Assembly (NCBI GenBank): GCA_000687975.1
Contig: JIAB01000001.1
Span: 1-64,000, forward strand
Direction of reading: 5' to 3'
DNA: 64,000 bases
Source: Lachnospiraceae bacterium AC2031
Lineage (GTDB): Bacteria > Bacillota > Clostridia > Lachnospirales > Lachnospiraceae
In this document: positions 52,455-61,500 of the stretch, one piece after another
Numbering within the stretch: the stretch's first letter is position 1
Layout of the letters: each line of letters opens with the position of its first letter
Made by a program: the position numbers and the translations under genes
Notes under the pieces: model-generated
The model's input: only the letters and a program-made list of their open reading frames with translations
Database searches by the model: none
What the model was told of the DNA's origin: nothing

Positions 52455-53165
52455 GTGGAAAAAGAAATCAGATTGCTACGTGCTAATGAGATTGAAGTCA
52501 GAGTATCTTCAATTAATGAGAAGGGCGTAAGTTTGCTGTTATATGTTGATGCACGTGCTGATATGAAGATTCTAGATGAAGTTTTTGGCGTTGAAGGTTG
52601 GCAACGTCGACACATGATGGTAGGGGATAACCTCTATTGTTCTATTTTGATATGGGATGAAAAGAAGATGTCCTGGATTGAAAAAATGGATGTAGGTACT
52701 GCTGGTTTTACAGAGAAAGAAAAATCATTAAGCTCTGATAGTTTTAAGAGGTGTTGTACGGTGGTTGGTGTAGGACGTGAGTTGTATACGGCTCCGTTTA
52801 TATGGGTTTCAGCTGATAAAGTAGATCTGGTTCGTAGATTGGATAAACTGTATTGCAATACAAGATTCAGTGTAAAGGATGTCGAGTATAGTGCAGAACG
52901 TGAAATAACGGCTCTTACAATCGTAAATGATAAAGGTGAAGAAGTTTATAAATATTCAAAGGTTATTTCCTATAAAAACGGTTCTGCTAAGAATAAGAAA
53001 CTAACTAAAACAGAGATAAAGAAGCTAGATGACGAATTAATGAGAACAGGGGTGAGTTGGGACGAAGTCAAAGAAAGATATGATGTTGGTTCTAGCACAT
53101 CGGATGTATCACCGGAAATATATAGCAAACTAATGGTAGCGCTGCAGAGGACTCAAAGTGCTTAG
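52455..53165 (+). CDS. Rad52-like single-strand annealing protein
   Basis: This 236-residue protein begins with GTG after AAAGGAG. The Rad52/Rad22-like core includes ILDEVFGVEGWQRRHMMVGD, WIEKMDVGTAGFTEKEKSLS and SDSFKRCCTVVGVGRELYTA, where a Lys-Ser-Ser/Ala-x-x-Asp-Ser-[FL]-Lys-Arg helix is the family hallmark. Together with the YqaJ exonuclease it forms a two-component recombination pair like lambda Red. The stop overlaps the region before the next gene by a few bases. Confidence 0.8.
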   Translation: MEKEIRLLRANEIEVRVSSINEKGVSLLLYVDARADMKILDEVFGVEGWQRRHMMVGDNLYCSILIWDEKKMSWIEKMDVGTAGFTEKEKSLSSDSFKRCCTVVGVGRELYTAPFIWVSADKVDLVRRLDKLYCNTRFSVKDVEYSAEREITALTIVNDKGEEVYKYSKVISYKNGSAKNKKLTKTEIKKLDDELMRTGVSWDEVKERYDVGSSTSDVSPEIYSKLMVALQRTQSA

Positions 53166-53178
53166 GAGGTATATTAAT

Positions 53179-54093
53179 ATGAAGAAAATAAAGACTTATA
53201 AAAGATTCACACGAGAAATACGGGATATACTTGAAGATTACTATAAAGACAATGCGATAGTCGAAATTACAGAGGTTTTAAAAACAAATGGAAAAAGAAT
53301 AGAAGGTATTAATGTTGTTTTGAAAGATGATCCTTCTAGAGTTAGTCCGATTATATATCTGGATGGATTTTTTGATGACTACAATAAAGGAAAGACTATA
53401 CATGATTGTATTAGGGAGATAAATAAGCTGGTAGATGAGCATCAGAGTAATAGTAAAGAAGTTAATGGTTTTGATTCTATTGCTATTTCATGGGAGCAGG
53501 CCAAGGATAGAATATACCCAGTGTTGATAAATACTGAATCAAATAAAGAGTTACTAAGAAATCTAGTGAGCTTTCCATTCCTGGATCTTAGTATCATATT
53601 CGTTGTTCGAGGTGAAATAACCTCGACAGGATATAAGAGCGTAAAAGTTACTAAGGAATTAATAGAGAAGGGATATAAGGTTGATGCTGAAACTCTCAAG
53701 GAACAGGCGTTTAATAATATGAAAAAAGATAATTATAAAATCACATCTATGTTTGATATGGTTAAAAGACTGATGGGTTCGACTATAGTTTCGGAAGATG
53801 AACACATGATTCTGGATAATTTATATGTTTTAACTAATCAGGATGGAGTGTTTGGCGCGGCTGGGATGCTTTATAATGAATATCTTAATGAGATTCTTGA
53901 TGAAGACGCGTATTTGATTCCGAGCTCTATTAATGAATTAATTATAGTCAAGGATACTAATAAAATAGGGGCAGAAGAGCTATCTGAAATGATCCAGTCT
54001 GTTAACGAGACAGTAGTTGAGCAAGAAGCTCGCTTAAGCTCGCACCCTTATTACTATGATTCTGATACAAAGTCAGTCAGAATGTGTGCATAA
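53179..54093 (+). CDS. DUF5688-like protein
   Basis: The 304-residue protein starts at an ATG behind TAGGAGG. Features recalled for the DUF5688 group are an early helical segment, FPFLDLSIIFVVR in the middle, and a C-terminal HPYYYDSDTKSV. These proteins are frequent in Lachnospiraceae mobile regions and have no assigned role. It is the last large gene of the recombination cassette. Confidence 0.7.
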   Translation: MKKIKTYKRFTREIRDILEDYYKDNAIVEITEVLKTNGKRIEGINVVLKDDPSRVSPIIYLDGFFDDYNKGKTIHDCIREINKLVDEHQSNSKEVNGFDSIAISWEQAKDRIYPVLINTESNKELLRNLVSFPFLDLSIIFVVRGEITSTGYKSVKVTKELIEKGYKVDAETLKEQAFNNMKKDNYKITSMFDMVKRLMGSTIVSEDEHMILDNLYVLTNQDGVFGAAGMLYNEYLNEILDEDAYLIPSSINELIIVKDTNKIGAEELSEMIQSVNETVVEQEARLSSHPYYYDSDTKSVRMCA

Positions 54094-54112
54094 AGAGGGG
54101 GGAGATTTTAGA

Positions 54113-54202
54113 GTGGATATAATAAAGGCAGTCGTAGCAGGGTTGCTCTATGTTGGGGCAGCTATACTTAATGAGATTGGAAAAGATCAAAAAAAGGAAT
54201 AG
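54113..54202 (+). CDS. 29-residue hydrophobic peptide
   Basis: A GTG start follows GGGGGGAGA. The peptide DIIKAVVAGLLYVGAAILNE plus a charged tail GKDQKKE forms a single membrane-type helix. It lies 20 bases after the DUF5688 gene and eight bases before a terminator. It resembles the hydrophobic segment of the 53-residue protein that opens the cassette. Confidence 0.45.
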   Translation: MDIIKAVVAGLLYVGAAILNEIGKDQKKE

Positions 54203-54209
54203 ATATTTT

Positions 54210-54240
54210 GAAGAAGGGTGGGTTTCACCCTTCTTCTTAT
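54210..54240 (+). terminator. Terminator of the recombination cassette
   Basis: AAGAAGGGTG (54211-54220) and CACCCTTCTT (54226-54235) form a perfect 10-bp stem, then CTTAT. The T tract is weak. Confidence 0.7.
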
Positions 54241-54352
54241 GTAGTGGTTTATTATGAGATGTTGATTAATACACGTGAAATATTCTGTGCATATAGGAAG
54301 GAAAAGATGTATGTATAGTACCTAAAGTTGAGCTTTTGTTATATATTTTTCG

Positions 54353-54486
54353 AATCTCTGTAGAACAAATAAAGAAAATTACGACAAAATCTGCAGAATT
54401 TACACGCGATAAATGGCTAAAAAGTGTAAAAATACTGTAAAATTCTGCAGAATTAACTTGACGAATTCTGTAGAATAAAATATAAT
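54353..54486 (+). promoter_or_regulatory. Promoter with four TCTGYAGA palindromic operators
   Basis: The promoter is TTGACG (54458-54463), a 17-base spacer, and TATAAT (54481-54486). Four palindromes share the core TCTGYAGA: about 54357-54364 (half-degenerate), 54390-54397, AATTCTGCAGAATT at 54441-54454 (perfect over 14 bp), and ATTCTGTAGAAT at 54465-54476. The last fills the spacer between -35 and -10 and the third abuts the -35. Centres are 33, 54 and 23 bases apart. The layout is that of a repressor-controlled promoter for the PLD nuclease gene. No C-protein gene is adjacent. Confidence 0.75.
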
Positions 54487-54518
54487 GACCTCAAATAGTT
54501 ATAAAGGAGGTCGTTAAT

Positions 54519-55688
54519 ATGGCAAAAGCAACTTATCTTATACAGGGCTTAAATGAAGAAGTTAATCATGATAATAAGATTAATGAATTATTATCTCGTC
54601 ATTTTCCTCAAGTTTATATTTATTCTGCTTTCGTTAACAAGAATGGAGTAATTGAGATTGAAGAAGAACTGAAAAACAACGAAGTGACAATGCTTGTTGG
54701 TATACGTAATGGTATAACTACAAAACAGGGGCTTGAAAGGCTTCTTGAAGCGGGAGTGAATGTATATGTGATAGATACAGGTAGTAGAGCTGATATATTC
54801 CATCCTAAGACTGTGGTGGGGGTAGACTATTCCAGTAAGGTTGCAGAAATAATCATTGGTAGTGCGAATGTTACTTCTGGAGGCCTGCGTAAGAATATTG
54901 AAAATGGAGCGATAATTCATTTGGATTTGAGTGACAAAGATGATATGGATTGTCTAGATCAATTTCTTTCGGGATTCAACAGTCTGGTAAATGATTTCTC
55001 ATCAGAAAATGTATTTCTTATAAAGACTAATCAGGACGTTGAGGTATTATTTGATGCTGGCAGAGTGGTTGATGAAAAACAAAGTCGTACGATTAATAGT
55101 GTAGGTACTGATAAAGGCGGTAAAAAAATCGTTAAAAAGATGCCGCTAAAAATAGGAAAAAGTAAAAAGAAAACCTCTAAATCTCATAAGGAAGAATCTG
55201 CATCATCAGATTCGATGTCTGCAACAGTTGGAAGTTTCGTGTGGAAAGTTTCTGAGGTTTGGAAAAGTAAGGGATTGGTAGAGAGAGATCTTGGTACTCC
55301 ATCCGGAGGAAACACAAATGCGACAGGTTCGATGCTTATGAAACGTGGCGCATATAAGATTGATCAGCAGAGTTATTTTCGTAAAGTGGTATTTAATGAA
55401 TTGGTGTGGGAACCTAAAGGTAAAAAGTCTTCTGACTTTGAATTTGCTAAAGCAAAATTTCATTTTCTGATTGAGGGTGTTTCGTATGGTCCTTACGAAT
55501 TGGAGTTAAAGAATGATTTAAGGACAGATACTAAGACATATAAGCAAAAGCAGCCTACTGTATCGCTATCTTGGGGAAAAGAAGCAGGACAGATAATAAA
55601 GAATAGATATTTGCTTGGTAAGATTCTTCATCTATATGCGATTGAAGGTAAAGAGGATGAATTTCTTATTGAAATTCGTGATGACTAA
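54519..55688 (+). CDS. PLD-family restriction endonuclease, BfiI/NgoFVII-like
   Basis: This 389-residue protein has AAAGGAGG before its ATG. The N-terminal phospholipase D-like nuclease has one HxK motif: His95-Pro-Lys97 in FHPKTVV, with GSANVTSGGLRKNIENG (Asn117, Glu128) completing the site. Enzymes of this family work as dimers sharing one active site and need no metal ion. A Lys/Ser-rich linker spans about 205-235. The C-terminal half (SFVWKVSEVWKSKG onward) could be the B3-like DNA-recognition domain known from BfiI. Its methyltransferase partner is encoded next. The promoter carries operator palindromes. Confidence 0.82.
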   Translation: MAKATYLIQGLNEEVNHDNKINELLSRHFPQVYIYSAFVNKNGVIEIEEELKNNEVTMLVGIRNGITTKQGLERLLEAGVNVYVIDTGSRADIFHPKTVVGVDYSSKVAEIIIGSANVTSGGLRKNIENGAIIHLDLSDKDDMDCLDQFLSGFNSLVNDFSSENVFLIKTNQDVEVLFDAGRVVDEKQSRTINSVGTDKGGKKIVKKMPLKIGKSKKKTSKSHKEESASSDSMSATVGSFVWKVSEVWKSKGLVERDLGTPSGGNTNATGSMLMKRGAYKIDQQSYFRKVVFNELVWEPKGKKSSDFEFAKAKFHFLIEGVSYGPYELELKNDLRTDTKTYKQKQPTVSLSWGKEAGQIIKNRYLLGKILHLYAIEGKEDEFLIEIRDD

Positions 55689-55724
55689 TGTTTAACCATA
55701 TAATTTAATAAAAAGTATAAGTAT

Positions 55725-55760
55725 AAAAAAGGTGTGTGTATTCATACACCTTTTTTTGAT
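55725..55760 (+). terminator. Hairpin between nuclease and methyltransferase genes
   Basis: AAAAAAGGTGT (55725-55735) and ACACCTTTTTTT (55746-55757) pair to give a stem with its own A and T tracts, so it could act in both directions. It suggests separate expression of the two genes. Confidence 0.75.
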
Positions 55761-55819
55761 GGTATTATTTAGGTATAGTATTTTTATAAATAGATAGCTA
55801 TAATAAATGATAAAATTGA

Positions 55820-57550
55820 ATGAATGATAATGAAGAAGGAGATATAAAAGATTTGGTATTAAAAGAAGATGCATCAGAAGAAAAATTAGCGGGAAGATTT
55901 TTTACACCTCAAAGGTTAGCGGATTTTGTTTCTGATTGGGTGTTGGATCAACCTGATAATAATATTATTAATATTTTGGAACCCAGTGTTGGAGATGGCG
56001 TATTTTTAAATAGCATGAATCGTCACAGGGATATAATAGATACTGCAAATATTATCGCTATTGAAATTGATGAGGAGGTTTCTAAAGAAGCGTCGAACAA
56101 AAATGATGAATATGCGTGGGTGAAGGGATGGAAAGAATGTGATTTTAATAAAGAGATAATTAATGATGATTTCTATGTCGCATATAAAAATGGCTTAGAA
56201 GAAAAAAAGTTTCAGGCTATTTTGGGAAATCCTCCATATATTAGATATCAATATCTTGAGAAAGAACAGAGAGATGAGCAGAGCTTAATTATCAAAAAAA
56301 ATGGAATGAAGCCCAACAAGCTTATAAATGCATGGGTATCCTTTACTGTTGCAAGCATTAGTTGTATGGATGTGAATAGCAAGATAGGTTTTGTTATTCC
56401 TGCTGAATTACTTCAAGTTAAATACTCAGAAGCTTTAAGGCTGTTTTTGGCTTCACATCTTAATAGAATTACTATAGTGACTTTTGAAGATCTTGTTTTT
56501 GATGGCGTTGAACAAGAAGTTGTTGTTTTATTAGGCGAAAAAATCGAAGATGATGCTAGACATGATATTAGAATTATTCAATTAGGCAATTTAGAAGATT
56601 TGGAGAATATAAATATCGACGCAAATGAGTATTTTGATGCTGATTTGCATTCTAGCAAGTGGACAAAATACTTCTTGCCTGACGAACAACTTGAACTTGT
56701 TAATAGGATTGAACGTGATAATAGATTTATAAGATTTTCTGATGTGGCAAAGTGTGAGGTGGGTATCACAACAGGAAATAATAAATATTTTTGTGTAGAC
56801 AATGATACTGTAAACCAATACGATCTCAGACAATACTGTAAGCCACTGATAGCAAGAAGTGTAAATATTAAAGGAGCACAATTTACCATAGATGATTGGA
56901 CAGAGAATATTCAATCGGGTGCAAGAACTTTTCTGTTAGATCTAGCAAGGTTTGATAAATCTACGTTTAATACGGGATTACTCGCATATATCAAATATGG
57001 AGAAGAAAATGGACATAATTCTTCCTACAAATGTAGTATTAGAGATGAATGGTATAAGGTTCCTTCGGTCTGGGTTCCAGATGGTTTCTTTTTAAGACGT
57101 AACTATTTATATCCGAAATTAATGTTAAATACACACGTTGTAAGCGCTGTAAGTACAGATACCATGCATAGATTGGTCTTTAATGGCGGGATAGATGGAA
57201 AGCGTATTGTTGTAGCTTATTATACGAGTATTTCGTTGCTGTTTGCTGAATTAGAGGGCAGAAGCTATGGAGGCGGTGTTTTAGAAATACTTCCAGGAGA
57301 AGTAGGAAAGATTCTGCTTCCGAACGTTTTTAATAACAGAAATTTCAATGATGATATGGTAGATAGGTTGTTTAACATTATTGATCATTATATAAGAAAT
57401 AATGATGATATTGAGGGACTTCTTGATATTATGGATAGGGAAATTTTGATAAATGGATTAGGTATGAGAAATTATGAAGTTCAATTAATTAGAGATTCGT
57501 GGTTGAATCTTAGAAAAAGAAGATTAACAAGAGGTGGAAGAAATATATAG
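55820..57550 (+). CDS. N6-adenine DNA methyltransferase, Eco57I/TaqI-like
   Basis: This 576-residue methyltransferase has FFTPQRLADFVSDWV leading into motif I (LEPSVGDGVF, residues 53-62) and motif IV NPPY at 137-140 in ILGNPPYIRYQYL. The C-terminal half is a target-recognition domain (EVGITTGNNKYFCVDNDT, later FLRRNYLYPKLMLNTHVV). The first ATG has no ribosome binding site. A TTG at 55853, eleven codons on, has GAAGGAG upstream and may be the true start. It should protect host sites from the PLD nuclease. Confidence 0.88.
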   Translation: MNDNEEGDIKDLVLKEDASEEKLAGRFFTPQRLADFVSDWVLDQPDNNIINILEPSVGDGVFLNSMNRHRDIIDTANIIAIEIDEEVSKEASNKNDEYAWVKGWKECDFNKEIINDDFYVAYKNGLEEKKFQAILGNPPYIRYQYLEKEQRDEQSLIIKKNGMKPNKLINAWVSFTVASISCMDVNSKIGFVIPAELLQVKYSEALRLFLASHLNRITIVTFEDLVFDGVEQEVVVLLGEKIEDDARHDIRIIQLGNLEDLENINIDANEYFDADLHSSKWTKYFLPDEQLELVNRIERDNRFIRFSDVAKCEVGITTGNNKYFCVDNDTVNQYDLRQYCKPLIARSVNIKGAQFTIDDWTENIQSGARTFLLDLARFDKSTFNTGLLAYIKYGEENGHNSSYKCSIRDEWYKVPSVWVPDGFFLRRNYLYPKLMLNTHVVSAVSTDTMHRLVFNGGIDGKRIVVAYYTSISLLFAELEGRSYGGGVLEILPGEVGKILLPNVFNNRNFNDDMVDRLFNIIDHYIRNNDDIEGLLDIMDREILINGLGMRNYEVQLIRDSWLNLRKRRLTRGGRNI

Positions 57551-57596
57551 GAGAACTAGAAGTTTTAAAAACTGATTTATTCTTTTGGCAGAAAGA

Positions 57597-57628
57597 AGGG
57601 TGCGATGAATGATCATCGCACCTTTTTT
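57597..57628 (+). terminator. Terminator of the methyltransferase gene
   Basis: GGTGCGATG (57599-57607) and CATCGCACC (57614-57622) form a perfect 9-bp stem followed by TTTTTTC. Confidence 0.88.
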
Positions 57629-57730
57629 CTGACTATAATGTTTAGGTAATGAAATGTGTATGCTTGTAGTGTTATTTAGTGTTACAAAACAATTGGATGA
57701 TGATTTTGAAAAAAAGAGAGGAGTAATCTT

Positions 57731-57934
57731 ATGGTTGAGATGTATGAAACATGGCAAGGGTGGGTGATACGTAGGAAAGATAATAATAGGTGGATATATG
57801 TCAGTGGTTATAAAAACGGGGAATATAAATGGGTTTTAGATTATCTATATTCTAAAAAATTCAGATTGGTACAAACAGCTCTGAAACATTTTCGGATTAT
57901 TAACAGTTGTAGCTGCAATCGTAAAAGAGATTAG
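57731..57934 (+). CDS. Small protein, possibly frameshifted
   Basis: This 67-residue frame has GAGAGGAG before its ATG and starts with MVEMYETWQGWVIRRKDNNR and WIYVSGYKNGEYKWVL, a Trp/Tyr-rich domain of unknown role. The C-terminal 20 residues (HFRIINSCSCNRKRD) look out of frame. In another frame the same bases read LLTVVAAIVKEIRND, a hydrophobic helix like the one in the peptide at 54113. A frameshift or an overlapping small gene is possible. Confidence 0.5.
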   Translation: MVEMYETWQGWVIRRKDNNRWIYVSGYKNGEYKWVLDYLYSKKFRLVQTALKHFRIINSCSCNRKRD

Positions 57935-57969
57935 GAATGATGGTCTTAATAAAAATGCTGATATATTTC

Positions 57970-58003
57970 TTGGAGAAGGTGATGTCACCTTCTCCAATTA
58001 TTC
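57970..58003 (+). terminator. Strong terminator hairpin
   Basis: TTGGAGAAGGTGA (57970-57982) and TCACCTTCTCCAA (57985-57997) form a 13-bp perfect inverted repeat, followed by TTATT. Confidence 0.75.
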
Positions 58004-58032
58004 TATGAATGATTTATAGAGAGGAGATAGAA

Positions 58033-58182
58033 TTGGAAAAACATGCTCTAAAGGATTTATTAATAGAAATGCTTTCTAGGAAAAGTGAAGGTGAAGAAAA
58101 CTCTGATGATGACAGTAATGAGAAATATAAAGTTAAAGATTTATTACTGGAATTCCTTACTAGGGATTCTAAAAATCAATAA
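58033..58182 (+). CDS. 49-residue acidic protein with an internal duplication
   Basis: A TTG start follows GAGAGGAG. The sequence holds two similar helices, ALKDLLIEMLSRKSEGE and KVKDLLLEFLTRDSKN, joined by an acidic linker (EENSDDDSNE). It may be an amphipathic oligomer or an antitoxin-like peptide. No family is recognised. Confidence 0.45.
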   Translation: MEKHALKDLLIEMLSRKSEGEENSDDDSNEKYKVKDLLLEFLTRDSKNQ

Positions 58183-58330
58183 AAAATAATGAGTGATACG
58201 TATTGATGCGTGGGTTATAGACGAAATCAATATTTTGACAGGGAGAATATTCTTTTTTTGTATAGTTTATGTACCCTTTGTGTTGACGTAGTATGATAAT
58301 TCCCATATAATATAAATATGTAAATATTTT

Positions 58331-58396
58331 AGCAAAACAAGGGAAACCTTGCGACGCAAAGCTCTAGAACCTGTAAAATGGTAGTCAGCTGCAAGA
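58331..58396 (+). promoter_or_regulatory. c-di-GMP-I (GEMM) riboswitch aptamer
   Basis: The GEMM pattern is clear: AAGGGAAACCTT gives a stem with a GAAA tetraloop, then GCGACGCAAAGCTCTAGAACC, a TGTAAAATGGTAG block and TCAGCTGC. It precedes the 1037-residue surface-protein gene by about 110 bases. ATGGTAG (58378-58384) is exactly complementary to CTACCAT (58411-58417) in the terminator that follows, so ligand binding should free the terminator and switch the gene off. Confidence 0.9.
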
Positions 58397-58403
58397 AGAT
58401 TAT

Positions 58404-58434
58404 TAGGCATCTACCATAGGTAGGTGCCTTTTGT
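58404..58434 (+). terminator. Riboswitch expression-platform terminator
   Basis: AGGCATCTACC (58405-58415) pairs with GGTAGGTGCCT (58419-58429) with one G-T pair, followed by TTTTG. The 5' arm includes CTACC, which can alternatively pair with the aptamer. Confidence 0.85.
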
Positions 58435-58503
58435 GTATAAAATGAAAATTTTAAATTATTAATAAATTCATAAAGATAATATATTATTGAAGGAGGTGGA
58501 TTA

Positions 58504-61500
58504 ATGAAAAAATATAAGTATTTGATTGTAATTGTTTTAGTAGTTATTTTGTTATCCTCAAATAAAACATATGCGGAATCACATGTTCATGAGTGGGGTT
58601 CTGGAAAGATAAAGGTGAAATCGTCATGCACTTCCGAAGGTATTATAGTGTATACTTGTTCATTTTGTGGAGAAACAAAAGAAGAAACTATTCCTGAATT
58701 AGGTCATAAAATGGTTTATACGGAAGAGCTAACTCCTACATGCGCTGATGATGGTCATATAGGATTTTATACATGTGAAAGATGTTTAGATATTTTTAGT
58801 GATAATGAAGGTTTGAATGAGCTTTCTAAGAATGAATTGATCTTAAAAAGTTCAGGACATAATTTTATTGAAATTGAAGGAATTGAACCTACATGTAAGA
58901 AAGCAGGGATGTCTAGTTATAAAAAATGTGAAACTTGTGGTGCAATTTATGTTACTATTGTACATACTTATTTTCCAGATCCAGGAGATAAGGTTCAAGT
59001 TAATAATTTAAATCTCTATGGTTCACCATGGGCTACATCATCAACTAACAAAGTTTCAGGTACATATTATATTTATAAAAGTGGTGTAACTAATGGAAGA
59101 ATTCGAATAACGGATCAAAAAGAATTTGTTGGTGTAGCTGGTATGATGACTGGTTGGATTGATGTGTCGGGATTCCTTGAGACTGTATCAGAAGACAAGC
59201 AATCATCACTGCCTGAATTGGTGATTAAACCTTTAGACCATGATTGGGGCGCTTGGGAACCTAGTCGCCTTGATTCTAAAAGAGAAATTAGATGGTGTAA
59301 TAATGAAGGATCCAAGCACTCTGAAGAACGAAGAGCAATTGATTCTTCGCATGTACATACATTTAGCCATTTTGATTATAAAGCTTCAACATGTTCTGAG
59401 TATGGAAATATAGAGTATTATTATTGTTCGAGTTGTAGAAGGTATTATAAAGATAGTGGAGCAACAAATGAAATTAATTCAGACGATACAATTATTCCAT
59501 TAAGAACTCATACATGGTTATATGCAGAGACAACTACATACCCTACATGCAGAACTCGTGGAATAGATACTTATGTGTGCTCGGGCTGTGGTGAAACTAA
59601 AACAAAGTACACTCCAAAAGCTCGGCATCGTACGCAGGAAATTGGTTACAAAGATTCAACATGCTCTGAGGCAGGCAATATTTATTATTGTGAATGCTCA
59701 AGGTGTGGAAAAAAATATGATAATATTTATGCTGATAATGAGTTGTTTGCTTTCGATTGTATTATACCAGCGAAAGAACATAGTATAGTTTTTGTTGATA
59801 AATTGGAACCAACATGTGAAGAGGAAGGATATATTCAACATTATAAATGTCGGAATTGTGAAGAATTGTTTGTGGATGAATGTGGAATTACTAAAATATC
59901 AGATGATGATGTAGTTATTCCTGCTAAATCACATGATTGGGATGATGGAACTGTAGTTCAAGATGCTGATTGTACTTCCAGAGGTTCGGTTGTGTATACT
60001 TGTAAAAATGATTCATCTCATCAAATGTGGGATACAATTCCTATAAAAGGTCATTTGTGTGTAAAAATAAATGCGAAAGATGCTTCGTGCTCAGAGGATG
60101 GAAATATAGAATATTGGATATGTTCCCGTTGTGGGAAATATTATAATAATTCTGAAGGGACTGTAGAGTTTTCTGAAGAAGATATTATTATAAATAAATA
60201 TCATCTTTGGGACGAGGGAACTATTACAAATCCTCCAACTGAAAATGAAACTGGAATAAGAACATATACTTGTATAAGATGCGGCGAGAAAAAACGTGAG
60301 GAAATTGCAGCGCTAGGTCATGATTATAAAGAATTAGTAGGAACGTTAATAGAAGCAACTTGTACTGAAGACGGAAAAGAAGCAGATATGAAGTGTACAA
60401 GGTGCGGGAATATAATAACTGGTGCAATTATTAAGGCTAAAGGACATATAGAAGAAGAGATTCCAGCTGTGGAAGCAACATGTTTGGAAAATGGAAGCAC
60501 AGCGGGAAAGAAATGCTCTATATGTAAGAAAGTATTGGTAAAAACGGAGGAGGTAGCTAAATTAGGACATTATTATGTTGATATAGTTAATTCTGCTGTA
60601 GCCCCAACATGTACAGAATATGGAAAAGGATCTGATAAGAAATGCACTAGATGTAATTCTGTTATTAGTGGAGAAGTCATTAATCCAACTGGTCACAATT
60701 TAATAGAGTATAGTAAAAAGAACTCTTCATGTATCGAAAAGGGAAATAATGCATATTGGGCTTGTAGTAAATGCAAGAAGTATTATTCAGATGAGAAAGG
60801 AAATAATGAAGTTGAAAAAAATAGTTGGATTATTCCTGAACTAGGTCATGATTATAAAGATATTACTGGAACTTTTAAAGAGGCAACTTGTTCTGATTAT
60901 GGTAAAGAAGCTGATAAAAAGTGTTCTAGATGTGAGAAAATACAATATGGAAATAGGATTAATAAGAAAGGACATATAGAAGAAGTGATTCCTGCGGTTG
61001 AAGCAACATATATGTCAGTTGGAAGAACGGAAGGAAAGAAATGCTCTATTTGTGGAGACGTTCTTGTTGCTCCTAGGGAGATTCCAAAGCTAAGTAAAGA
61101 TAATAGTGGTACTTCTAGTTCTTCGAATACTTCTGGTAATAAGGTTGATGGAGAAGGTTCAGGAAATAAAAATGCAAATGAAAGACAATATTCCAATGAG
61201 TGGGTAGATGGCAAATGGTATGATGAACAAGGTAATCAAACTTATCAAGGAGTTCTTTTATGGAAATGTAATTCAACTGGTTGGTGGGTTGAAGATAGCT
61301 CTGGCTGGTACCCAGTATCAAATTGGCAGAAGATAGATGGTGTATGGTATTACTTTGGTGCTTCAGGTTACATGGCGACAAATGAATATGTTGATGGTTA
61401 CTGGTTGAATAATGATGGATCTTGTTCCAATGATTATTATCTTACATGGAAATCAAATAGTATCGGATGGTGGATAGAGGATAAGTCTGGATGGTGGCCT

